Shown here piece by piece: positions 17,168-26,076 of a stretch of DNA of 64,000 nt (the stretch's first letter is position 1; each line of letters starts with the position of its first letter). Position numbers and translations under genes: made by a program. The notes below the pieces were generated by a model. That model worked only from the letters and a program-made list of their open reading frames with translations, did not search any database and had not been told where the DNA came from. Source of the stretch: Pseudomonas sp. Marseille-Q3773 (GTDB lineage: Bacteria > Pseudomonadota > Gammaproteobacteria > Pseudomonadales > Pseudomonadaceae); assembly GCF_916618955.1 (NCBI RefSeq), contig NZ_OU745390.1, forward strand, positions 1,488,001 through 1,552,000. The letters are read 5' to 3'.

Positions 17168-18349
17168 CTAAGGCAGTACCGGCAACAGGATCGTGAGCTG
17201 GAGGTAAACGAACCAGGCAAAACAACCTCCACTGACCAGAAACAGGCTGATCAGAACTAACCGACTCAATGGGCGCATCGTGTTCTGCCATTGGGCGATG
17301 ATACGAGAGAAGGTGAGTGCCGACGCGTCGCTGCGGAACAGGTAGAGAAGCCCCTCAGCGTAGGCCGAGACCATCAGATTTCGGTAACTCGGTAGCTTCG
17401 TGAGGAATGTCAACGAGTTGTCAAACCAGCGCACCACCAAATCACCTTCTTGTCCGACCTTAGCCATCTCTGCCTCGCTTGAATTCATGCAGCTGAGGTG
17501 GAAATTGCGAAGAGGTGCGTTCAGTGGACAACTCCGATGCCCAGGAGTGAACCTGTGGTACTCGTTTGGCTTGTAACCTTCTGTCCAGATGACCGCCGAG
17601 GTAAGTTGGCCGTACTCATGTAGTGCGTGCTCAATGCGCGCGGCCGCATACTCCCCAAAGCCACCATAAGCTGGAGTGTCCCCATAGCTCTGGATCGCCT
17701 GGGCTATCTCATACTTCCCAGACTCTGGTCGAACGCTACCAACCTCCATATCGTAGAGCTTGATGCTCCACCACCGCCTGAGTTCATCCTCCACGAGCGC
17801 AAGAAGCCAGCGCCGCCCCTCAATGCCCAGGTATTCATCCTTGCCGGCGAGGGTACGCTTGAGCAACACCGGACACCTATACTCAAACCACAGAACGGCG
17901 AGCAGGTAGAACCCCCCACCCAGCAGCAACCAACTCAATGGGCCAACGGCTGCCTGGGCACCTTTCAGCTCAGGGGCGGCTTGAAGGAATGTGGCAATCA
18001 GGCCACCGACCGCAGCCAGCTTGATCCCTGTTGAAGATTTCATTCGCGACCAGAATGACCAGCTCGTCATCTGGCGAAAACGGTGATAAGTCATTTCTTG
18101 GCGCGTGTTACGTCGTTCAACGGGTGACGGCCTGTAGAAATCTTCATTGGGAAACTGATCAAAGAACCAGGATATCCAGCTGAACTCACGCCACCACTGG
18201 CGACGTTGCTCTCGTCGATACTGCTTCTCCGACTCAAGCATTCGCGCGCGCATCTCTTCTGTGAGCACGAACTCTCTGCGCGACTTCTCGTTTTGGTCGC
18301 TTTGCGCGCGCTGTGATTCGAGATCACTAGGTTCATTCTGAGCTTCCAA
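17168..18349 (-). CDS. Membrane protein of unknown function
   Basis: A 393-residue protein with a long charged N-terminal region rich in Arg/Glu (about residues 1-95, EKQYRREQRRQWWREFSW), two close transmembrane helices near 108-155 (GIKLAAVGGLIATFLQAA and PLSWLLLGGGFYLLAVLWF), a soluble domain of about 200 residues and a C-terminal transmembrane helix (LVLISLFLVSGGCFAWFVYL). The soluble domain should be cytoplasmic. It converges with the small membrane protein. I do not recognise the family. Its location between two defence-type modules suggests an accessory or effector role, but it could be independent. Confidence 0.72.
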   Translation of the reverse strand: MEAQNEPSDLESQRAQSDQNEKSRREFVLTEEMRARMLESEKQYRREQRRQWWREFSWISWFFDQFPNEDFYRPSPVERRNTRQEMTYHRFRQMTSWSFWSRMKSSTGIKLAAVGGLIATFLQAAPELKGAQAAVGPLSWLLLGGGFYLLAVLWFEYRCPVLLKRTLAGKDEYLGIEGRRWLLALVEDELRRWWSIKLYDMEVGSVRPESGKYEIAQAIQSYGDTPAYGGFGEYAAARIEHALHEYGQLTSAVIWTEGYKPNEYHRFTPGHRSCPLNAPLRNFHLSCMNSSEAEMAKVGQEGDLVVRWFDNSLTFLTKLPSYRNLMVSAYAEGLLYLFRSDASALTFSRIIAQWQNTMRPLSRLVLISLFLVSGGCFAWFVYLQLTILLPVLP

Positions 18350-18927
18350 TTGCTCACTCCTCCGATTGAATCTTTCGCTTTGCCTGACTCTTTGTCGCTG
18401 TGTCGCGATTATCAGGATGACAATCAGCGCGACGACCCTGCTGCTGTGAACAGAGCCATCGCCTTGCGACGACTCGGCCCTTGGGCGGAGTTTATCAGCC
18501 CGGCGCGCTCCGCTTGAGGTCTCTCATTTAGTGATCTTGCGAAGTCGGCTTGGGACCGCTGGCCGTTCAGATCGCGTCGCTGTTAGAGCCACGCAGCCGC
18601 TTCTACCCCATACTTTGCGCGACTTACAACAGACTGATGGTACAAGCCCCTAGTGCTACTGCTTCACTGCTTCTGTTGCTGCTCGGGCATCGGCTCGTGC
18701 CTGAGCCACAGCGGGTTGCTTGCGTACCCGCGGGCCGAGGCCAGGAAGTCCCGTTGCCCCTGATGCTACGGCCCATCGCTCCTTGCACTGGGTTACTTAC
18801 AGTGATGGGCTAGTTCCACGATTGGCACCGGTCAATAACAAGATATCATGTGGCCACCTTCTATAACTGGCTGTTGCCCCTACGGTCTGCAACCCACGTA
18901 CCCCAACCTCACATGCAGGGAAGCTAA
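18350..18927. other. Intergenic region before the STAND operon
   Basis: About 580 bases between divergent genes. A plus-strand frame at 18550-18813 is leucine-rich and unconvincing. On the minus strand, 18656 to about 18800 reads GLPGLGPRVRKQPAVAQA...EAVKQ, a probable coding relic with no start. The last 90 bases before 18928 should contain the operon promoter; no clear boxes stand out and the ribosome site is only AGGGAAG. Confidence 0.45.
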
Positions 18928-21900
18928 ATGATTTCAGTACCAATAACCCGGCATTTTCGCTTAATCCCAGACGCGTATCAGAAAGACGATCAACCCTTGG
19001 GCGAACTGTGGCTGGGAGCTTCGCGCAGTGAAAATCAAACGTGGGAAAAACTCTTCACCGAGTACCGGGTGGTCATTCTGGCGGAAGCGGGAGCAGGTAA
19101 GACTCATGAGCTAAAATGGGCAGCCCACCACTTGCGTAATCAGGGCAAAGCTGCCTTTTTCATCCGGATCGAAGACCTCAGCGACAATTTCGAGACAGCC
19201 TTCGAGATCGGGACCGCCAAGGAATTCTCAACCTGGCTATCAGGTACCGAGGAAGCTTGGTTCTTTCTGGATGCCATGGATGAACTTCAACTGACGGAAG
19301 CCAGAGGCTTTGAACAGGCAATGCACCATTTCGCTCGCCAGGTGTGGCCTGCCAGTCAACGTGCACATGTTTACATATCAAGTCGACCCTATGCCTGGCG
19401 GCCACAGCGCGACCGTGCCCTGCTGGAACAGCTCCTTCCCTTCTCCTCACAGACGACCTCGCTCGCAACCAGCGGCGACGAGGATCCAGCAGAAGACACC
19501 GACGTGGCGGTCGACCATTACACACCCCAGTCAGCAGATGCCGCCCTTCCTGCGCTGCGCCTTTACCAATTGACCCCGCTGAGTGATGCAGATGTTCAGC
19601 TTTTTGCCCACCACAGTGGCGTTCCAGACGCCGCCTTATTTGTGGCAGAGCTAGAGCGAGTTAATCTTACAGTATTAGCTAGGCTTCCCTTCGATTTGCG
19701 CGATTTGATCGGGTCATGGAATGACGTATTCGAACTCGCTAACCGCCTAACGATTCTGCAGCAAAGCATCTCCCGTCAACTCGAAGATACCATAGGGAAA
19801 TTGCCGACGCTTACACAAACTCGGCTGGTTGAAGGGGTCGAACTCTTGGCCATTGGCGTGGCGTTGACCGGCCGTTCGAGCCTACAGTTACAGGAAAGTG
19901 CCTCAGACGCAGCCATCAAGCCGAGCACCCTGTTGCCGGACTGGTCCTGTGCTGAACTTGAGGCCTTGCTGACATGCGGAGTCTTTGGCGCCCCGGTGTA
20001 TGGTGAGGTTCGTTTTCGCCATCGAGAAATCAGAGAATTGCTGGCCGCGCGCTGGATTAGTAAACGTCTGGGGCACGAGGCGAATCGAAGCGAAATTGAG
20101 TCGTGGATATTCCGGCGGCAGTACGAGCAGACGGTGTTGAGTGTGCGCTTGCGACCACTATTACCCTGGTTGGTTCTGCTCGACGAGCGCATTCGAAATA
20201 GGGTTACAAGAGACTATCCCGATGTTGTGCTTGAAGGCGGAGACGCGGCTGTCCTGCCACTTGCCGCCCGAACTAAAACCTTAAAGCGAGTGATTGAGCA
20301 AATCACGGACGAAAACTCTATGTTTCGGGGGCTGGATAATGACGCTATCGTACGCATCGCTGGCCCTGATCTCGAAGCCTTGACTCTGCAGCTGATCGAA
20401 CAGCACGCCAATCATGACGCCGCGATTTTCATCCTGGGTCGATTAGCTTGGCAGGGAAAGATGTACCGTTGCGTAGAGCCGCTCGCGAGAATCGCTGTTG
20501 AGTCAGGCCGCGGCTTGTACGCTCGAATTGTGTCCGTAAGAGCGGTTGCAGCACTCAGTAATGCTCAATATTTCCTGCAACTGTGGAAGAATATTTTGGT
20601 AGGCGAAGGATCGGTTCCCCGTGGTGTTGTCTCGGAGCTCATTGCATACGCGCCTAGCCAACGGGAGTCAGTCGATCTCATTCTGCAGACCCTAGTTCGA
20701 TGTGGAAAGCAGGACAGATATAATTCCAGCGGATTAACCTCTAGTTTGTCCGATTTCGTAAAAAAACTAGCGTTGGGCGCCGAGGCAAATGCCCTCGACC
20801 TGCAGCATGGTTTTGCCGAAGGCTTACTAGGCCTATTGAATAAGAAACCACATATCGAAGGCGGGGTTTGTGCAGTCTCCAAAGAATATCAGTGGCTGAT
20901 GCCAGTCGCTTTGCTATGTGTCGAAAACCTGATTAAGGCACGAGACCTAGCTGCGCTCTCCTCGACATCTTTGACCCTCCTCTCCACTGTTCCCGCGCTG
21001 CTCATGTGGCATGACGCCGATATATTAGAGGCACGGAAGACCTTCGGCTTATTGGTCCCACAATGGACTGAGCTGAATGATGCGTTGTTTTGGTGGACCG
21101 TCGCCGAATCACGTAAACAGTCCGGTAAAGCGGGCCAGTCGCTCAGGGATGATTGGCCGGTGACCTGGCCAGGTCATTTCTGGTCATTCGATGAGGCCAG
21201 TTTTTCCCGAACACTCGGCTGGATCAGTCAGCGGCCACTAGAAGATGATCAGTACTTAGCACTGGCAAGGACTTATCGGACTTATAAGGAGTACGGCCAG
21301 CCGCAGCCCTGGCTGGATCAACTATTGAATGCGACGCGCGACCATGCCGGTTTACAGGCAAGTCTGCACGCTTGGCTCAATCCCAAACCAGACCCCACCA
21401 CCTTGCACTATCAGGCAGAGGAGCGAAAGCACAAGCATCGCTATGCGCAACAGCAAAAGCAGCAGCGTAAAGATTGGGACGCCTTCGTATCACACGTGAG
21501 GCTTAACCCGGGGATTGTTCGCCAACCTCCAGGACTTAAACCGACCGAATTCAGTCAAATCCAGTTTCATCTGATGGAGCATATCCGCGAAGGCAAAGGC
21601 CTGCACAAGCGATCTGAGGGAGGAAATTGGAGCGCCCTGATTCCCGAGTTCGGCGCCGAAGTGGCCGAAGCCTATCGCGATGCTGCAACTGCGTTCTGGC
21701 GAGCCTACCACCCTCGGACACGCTCCGAAGGCGCCTCGCCGAACAGCATCCCAGTGGCGGTGATATTCGGGCTGGCCGGCCTTGACATCGAACTGGAAAG
21801 CGAAAGCACCATTACCAGATTGACTGACGACGAGGCGCAGGCTGCATTGCGCTATGCGCTTTGGGAAATCAATGGCTTTCCGCACTGGTTCGAAGCGCTG

Positions 21901-22749
21901 TGCCGGCTGCATCCCCTGGCGGTTGGCAACGTTCTCCAGCCCGAGATTCAATGGGAGCTGCTAAATACCGCACCTGAGCAGAATGCCTACTATGTATTGC
22001 ACGACTTGGTATATCACGCTCCAGGACTGCATCGCACGATCGCTCGGGCACTCTATGACTGGCTGTCCGAGCATCAGGTTGTGAACCACGATTGCCTTAA
22101 CTACTGTCGAGTGATCATGGCCGCTGGCGGACTACCTGCAGCAGAAATTGCCCAGTTGGCTGCGAACAAGATTAGCGCCCCTTCGACACCCTCCCAATTA
22201 CTGCCGGTTTGGCACGCGGTTCGCGTGCACGCGGACCCCTATATGGCATTGCAACCGCTCAAGCAAGCATTTCGCTCGCAGTCGACATTGAAGGCCGGAC
22301 AGTTCGGCGAGATCTTTAGTGTCGCGCTACTCGGCGGAAGGCGTGAAATAGTCCAGAGTAGCGGCAGTTTCCACACACCAAGCCTGCTCAAGGAATTGTA
22401 CGTGCTGGTACATCGCGGTGTCCGTGCCTCAGATGATCTTAATCGAGCGAACACCGGTGTGTACTCGCCAACGCTGCGTGATGATGCGCAGGATGCCAGG
22501 GAGCGCCTCTTTGGCCTGTTGAGCGAGCTACCAAAGGAAGCGACTTACCGCACCATTCTCGAGCTTTCCGAGAAACACCCTGAGCCCCGATTCCGAGCCT
22601 ATATGCGTTCAGCAGCCTTACAGCGCGCAACGGTAGATGGGGAACTGGCTCAGTGGAGCGACGATGACGTGGTTGATGTGGCACGTCGTCTGTCATTGGC
22701 AGGTGGCTTCGATGCGTCTTCGTCGGAGACTTTCCATGCAGTTCATTGA
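18928..22749 (+). CDS. STAND/NACHT-like NTPase with long helical-repeat C-terminus
   Basis: A 1273-residue protein, first of a three-gene operon. The P-loop NTPase is at about residues 40-330: Walker A EAGAGKTH at 53-60, Walker B WFFLDAMDEL at 111-120, and YISSRP at 149-154, the arrangement of NACHT-type STAND ATPases. Residues from about 340 to the end are alpha-helical with many Leu/Ala/Trp-rich segments and fit HEAT/TPR-like repeats; no N-terminal effector or obvious enzymatic domain is seen. STAND proteins of this build act as phage sensors (for example Avs), but those carry the effector on the same chain; here nuclease domains are in the next two genes. Its stop overlaps the next start by 14 bases. 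Moderate GC and rare codons suggest transfer. Confidence 0.85.
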   Translation: MISVPITRHFRLIPDAYQKDDQPLGELWLGASRSENQTWEKLFTEYRVVILAEAGAGKTHELKWAAHHLRNQGKAAFFIRIEDLSDNFETAFEIGTAKEFSTWLSGTEEAWFFLDAMDELQLTEARGFEQAMHHFARQVWPASQRAHVYISSRPYAWRPQRDRALLEQLLPFSSQTTSLATSGDEDPAEDTDVAVDHYTPQSADAALPALRLYQLTPLSDADVQLFAHHSGVPDAALFVAELERVNLTVLARLPFDLRDLIGSWNDVFELANRLTILQQSISRQLEDTIGKLPTLTQTRLVEGVELLAIGVALTGRSSLQLQESASDAAIKPSTLLPDWSCAELEALLTCGVFGAPVYGEVRFRHREIRELLAARWISKRLGHEANRSEIESWIFRRQYEQTVLSVRLRPLLPWLVLLDERIRNRVTRDYPDVVLEGGDAAVLPLAARTKTLKRVIEQITDENSMFRGLDNDAIVRIAGPDLEALTLQLIEQHANHDAAIFILGRLAWQGKMYRCVEPLARIAVESGRGLYARIVSVRAVAALSNAQYFLQLWKNILVGEGSVPRGVVSELIAYAPSQRESVDLILQTLVRCGKQDRYNSSGLTSSLSDFVKKLALGAEANALDLQHGFAEGLLGLLNKKPHIEGGVCAVSKEYQWLMPVALLCVENLIKARDLAALSSTSLTLLSTVPALLMWHDADILEARKTFGLLVPQWTELNDALFWWTVAESRKQSGKAGQSLRDDWPVTWPGHFWSFDEASFSRTLGWISQRPLEDDQYLALARTYRTYKEYGQPQPWLDQLLNATRDHAGLQASLHAWLNPKPDPTTLHYQAEERKHKHRYAQQQKQQRKDWDAFVSHVRLNPGIVRQPPGLKPTEFSQIQFHLMEHIREGKGLHKRSEGGNWSALIPEFGAEVAEAYRDAATAFWRAYHPRTRSEGASPNSIPVAVIFGLAGLDIELESESTITRLTDDEAQAALRYALWEINGFPHWFEALCRLHPLAVGNVLQPEIQWELLNTAPEQNAYYVLHDLVYHAPGLHRTIARALYDWLSEHQVVNHDCLNYCRVIMAAGGLPAAEIAQLAANKISAPSTPSQLLPVWHAVRVHADPYMALQPLKQAFRSQSTLKAGQFGEIFSVALLGGRREIVQSSGSFHTPSLLKELYVLVHRGVRASDDLNRANTGVYSPTLRDDAQDARERLFGLLSELPKEATYRTILELSEKHPEPRFRAYMRSAALQRATVDGELAQWSDDDVVDVARRLSLAGGFDASSSETFHAVH

Positions 22750-25033
22750 ACGGCCAAGCCAGCCACCTGCGGTGCTCAACTCCTTCCTAACCCAGGCTTC
22801 GCGGAAGGCCATGTTAGAGTATTGGCAGTTAGAGCCCATGCGGCGGTCACAAACCAGTGTGCCAAGCCTGGTGGTCAATAAAGATGAAGCCTTACTGAGA
22901 GAGGCGTTGGCAAATCTAAACGGGCAGCGATGTGCATTCTGTGAAGCCAGCGATCGATTGGAAGTGCACCGCTTCCGGCCTGCTGGCAATGCCCTGCCGA
23001 TGTCGCGATCGAGCGACGCTCACCTTTACTACCTTTGGCTCGCGGATGCCTGGCAGAACCTTCTCCCAATTTGTCAGGGCTGCGTGCCGATCGAGCCTCG
23101 CTTCCCTGTGAGGGGTCGACGTTGCCTGCTACCCACGACAGAAGAGGTAGAAGCGTATGTAAACAGTGGAGACGGCCTCTGGCGATTTGGCATGCCCAGC
23201 GAGAATGCTCTGTTACTTGACCCTACGATAGTCAATCAATTTACCCGCCACCTGACTCCGCTTTTGGACGGTATGTTACTGCCCGGTTCAGAACGGGGAG
23301 CATTGACCATTGCACACTTCGACTTGAATCGCAGCGAGCGAAGGCATGAGCGCTATTTTGCCTATCAGCAGCGCCTCGATGAACTTCGCAGCTGCGGACT
23401 GACCTCTGACTTCTCCAAGCTTGATCATCTGGTCAATTTCAAATCCCTCGATTTCGGCGGGACATGGTACTTGCTGCTGCGGCGGCTCCTTAACCATCTT
23501 CCTGTCAACGGCATCGGACGCAACCTAACGCCCAAGCAGATTAGCCCTGCGCTTCGCCGATGGGCAAAAGTCACCGATGCAACTGCACTCCTGACAGAAG
23601 CTCTGCAGATGCTGCAGCGCGAGGATGCAAAGCTACACGCAAGCGACAGCCAGTCGACCGCACCCGAGCCGGACACCGAATCCATTTCCGCCATCAGCAT
23701 CCGCAATTTCAAAGCCATCGAGCAGCTAGACCTCACCCTGAACGCGTCGCCGACGAGTTCACGTGCGAATACGGAGTCTTCAGCACCTGCACTGGTGATT
23801 CTTGGCGAAAATGCCACCGGCAAAAGCTCAATTCTCGAAGCCGTCGCCCTCGCTCTAGTGCCTGCGGCCGTTCGGAACGCGCTTAGGCTACCGTTGGCGG
23901 ACCTAGTGATGGATCCTAGCCAGTTTGATGTCAACGGGGCTGTTCAGCCAACAAGCGCGCAAATCCGCATCGAGCTATCCAACCAGAATTGGGTTCAACT
24001 GGTCATCGACCAGCACGCTCACATCCTCACCCATAGTCACGAGAGTCAGCAGATCCCCGTGTTTGCCTATGGCGCCTTTCGAAGGTTCACCCAAGCAAAC
24101 CTGCGCGCAACTCCGCATGCCCACGTCCGTAACTTGTTCGACGGTAATGTGTTGTCTAATCCGGAACCTTGGTTGAGTAAGCTCCGGCAGGATCGATTCG
24201 ACATGGTGATTCGAACCCTGCGCGAAGTGCTGGCAATCGACGGCGATTTCGACGTCATCCAACGCGTACAGAACAGCGACAAACTGCACATGGTGACGTC
24301 CCTCAGCGAGCCAGACGGCACGCTCCGTTTCAATCGAACTCCGTTACACGCCGTGTCGTCCGGTTATCGCTCCATGTTGGCCATGATTTGTGACATCCTC
24401 AAAGGTCTCCTCAATACAACCATTTACCCTCGTTTCGAGAATTTCCAGACTGCCCGCGGCATCGTCCTGATCGACGAGATCGAGGCGCACCTGCACCCAC
24501 GCTGGAAAGTCCAGGTGATGCCTCGTTTGCGTGCGGCCCTGCCGGGCATGACGTTTATCGTCACTACCCATGATCCGCTGTGCTTGAGGGGCATGGGCCC
24601 AGGTGAAGTAGCTGTGTTGCAACGTATCGCCAGCGTTGATGGCCAAACGCAGCGCCAGATGCCGGTCACGATTGAAAGCATGGCTGACCTTCCCCATGTC
24701 GCCGATCTGAGGATTGAACAGCTACTGACCTCGGATTTCTTTCAAATGCTCTCCACCGATGACGCGTATGCAGATCGCCGGCTGGCGAGAGTTGCCGATC
24801 TGATGGCCGCACACGCCCGAGGTGAGTTGCACGCAGAGGACGAGCGGGTGTTGCACGACTTTAATGCCGAGATCTGCAATGCCTTGCCTATTGGCTCGAG
24901 CGAAGTCCATCAAATTGTTCAACTCGCGGTGGGTGAGTATCTTGCGCAGCGTCGTGCCGCCAGCAGCCAGCGGTTGCGCGACTTGCGCAGAGCCGCCAAG
25001 GACCAAATTTTGGCCGCCCTGGAGAGACTTTGA
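22736..25033 (+). CDS. HNH endonuclease-AAA ATPase fusion (PtuB-PtuA-like)
   Basis: A 765-residue protein. The N-terminal HNH/treble-clef nuclease has Cys66-x2-Cys69, His78 in LEVHRFRP, Asn108 in QNLLPIC and Cys113-x2-Cys116. From about residue 318 an ABC/RecF-type ATPase follows: RNFKAIEQLDL, Walker A GENATGKSS near 355, a signature-like SSGYRSMLAMI, Walker B IVLIDEIEAHLHP near 577 and the switch HD in TTHDPL near 607. This is Septu architecture (ATPase PtuA, HNH PtuB) on one chain. The ATG lies inside the end of the STAND gene, showing translational coupling. The predicted role is nucleotide-gated nucleic-acid cleavage in antiphage defence, by inference. Confidence 0.87.
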   Translation: MQFIERPSQPPAVLNSFLTQASRKAMLEYWQLEPMRRSQTSVPSLVVNKDEALLREALANLNGQRCAFCEASDRLEVHRFRPAGNALPMSRSSDAHLYYLWLADAWQNLLPICQGCVPIEPRFPVRGRRCLLPTTEEVEAYVNSGDGLWRFGMPSENALLLDPTIVNQFTRHLTPLLDGMLLPGSERGALTIAHFDLNRSERRHERYFAYQQRLDELRSCGLTSDFSKLDHLVNFKSLDFGGTWYLLLRRLLNHLPVNGIGRNLTPKQISPALRRWAKVTDATALLTEALQMLQREDAKLHASDSQSTAPEPDTESISAISIRNFKAIEQLDLTLNASPTSSRANTESSAPALVILGENATGKSSILEAVALALVPAAVRNALRLPLADLVMDPSQFDVNGAVQPTSAQIRIELSNQNWVQLVIDQHAHILTHSHESQQIPVFAYGAFRRFTQANLRATPHAHVRNLFDGNVLSNPEPWLSKLRQDRFDMVIRTLREVLAIDGDFDVIQRVQNSDKLHMVTSLSEPDGTLRFNRTPLHAVSSGYRSMLAMICDILKGLLNTTIYPRFENFQTARGIVLIDEIEAHLHPRWKVQVMPRLRAALPGMTFIVTTHDPLCLRGMGPGEVAVLQRIASVDGQTQRQMPVTIESMADLPHVADLRIEQLLTSDFFQMLSTDDAYADRRLARVADLMAAHARGELHAEDERVLHDFNAEICNALPIGSSEVHQIVQLAVGEYLAQRRAASSQRLRDLRRAAKDQILAALERL

Positions 25034-25035
25034 TT

Positions 25036-25977
25036 ATGCGTCACGTTGACCGTTCTTCAGTTAAGTCCCCCCCTTCACTGTTGATTGGCGGTGCAGGTCC
25101 CAAGGAGTTAAATGAGGCCCGCGACCACCGTGCAGCTGTACCTCCGCCGGGGGAGAAAAAGACGGAGTTCAAATACAAGGCCTACAAGGCCGCCGACGTG
25201 CGGAGCGCCTTGGAAAAGCTATTCCACGGAAAGTGTGCCTATTGCGAGACCTACTATGCGGCTTCTGCACCGGTGGATATTGAGCATTACCGGCCCAAAG
25301 GCGCTGTGGCGGAAGATGCCGCCCACGGCGGTTATTGGTGGGTCGCGATGCACTGGGAGAATCTGCTGCCGTCGTGCATTGACTGCAACCGCAAGCGCGG
25401 CCAGGGACTAGTGGATACGTCGAATAGCCTTGAGGTGCTGGCGGGCACGGCGAGAACACGGTTACAACTGGCTGGGAAGAAAGATAGCTTCCCGTTGGCA
25501 GACGGGGGCGTGCGCGCCATGACCGAGACCACCGACTTTTCCAGGGAATTGCCGCTGCTGATCAATCCTTGCGAAGATGACCCCGCCACATACCTAGCAC
25601 ATAGCCTCGATCCACAGCACCCCACGGGCTTGATCGTGGCCGTAGGCGATGCCCAGCAGCAAGCGCGCGCCAATGCTTCAATTCACACTTATGGGCTGAA
25701 CCGCTTGAAGCTGTTCCAAGATCGCAACCGGGTTCTACGGAAATTGCAGTTCCTGGGGGACTTGATCATTGACCTGGCCGAATCTATTAGCGAATTAGAA
25801 GAGCCCGCCAGCCAACGTCAATTAGATGGAACGCCTGCAGCGGGTGTCGCTGGCCGTCTCCGCTTACTACAAGATCGCTTGCTCAGCGAGCTCAAGGCGA
25901 GCACAGCACCGGAAGCCCCCTATTCGTCTATGGCCAGCGCCTGGCTTCAACAATTTACACAGGACCTAATCCGCTGA
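25036..25977 (+). CDS. HNH endonuclease, PtuB-like (TIGR02646 type)
   Basis: A 313-residue protein with the nuclease signature Cys67-x2-Cys70, DIEHYRPKG with His84, ENLLPSC with Asn109 and Cys114-x2-Cys117, the pattern of HNH proteins paired with ATPases in Septu and with retrons. The first 60 residues and the helical C-terminal half are typical of the family. It starts 2 bases after the stop of the HNH-AAA gene (a TTG at 25030 would overlap), with a GGAGAG site. Two proteins with the same nuclease fold in one operon are unusual; see findings. No reverse transcriptase is nearby. Confidence 0.88.
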   Translation: MRHVDRSSVKSPPSLLIGGAGPKELNEARDHRAAVPPPGEKKTEFKYKAYKAADVRSALEKLFHGKCAYCETYYAASAPVDIEHYRPKGAVAEDAAHGGYWWVAMHWENLLPSCIDCNRKRGQGLVDTSNSLEVLAGTARTRLQLAGKKDSFPLADGGVRAMTETTDFSRELPLLINPCEDDPATYLAHSLDPQHPTGLIVAVGDAQQQARANASIHTYGLNRLKLFQDRNRVLRKLQFLGDLIIDLAESISELEEPASQRQLDGTPAAGVAGRLRLLQDRLLSELKASTAPEAPYSSMASAWLQQFTQDLIR

Positions 25978-26076
25978 GACACAGCATCTGTGCCTTTACA
26001 CGTGATAGCGAACGCCCGCACTAGGGGCACAATGTCCGCAGCCGCCAAGACACCCTATCGTGCCATCACGACGATT

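Noticed and set aside
18550..18813. 87-residue plus-strand protein before the STAND gene
   Set aside because: No ribosome site, biased low-complexity translation and no recognisable domain.
18928..25977. Retron-Septu (Eco7-type) system
   Set aside because: HNH and ATPase fit, but no reverse transcriptase with a YxDD motif and no msr/msd-like structure were seen.
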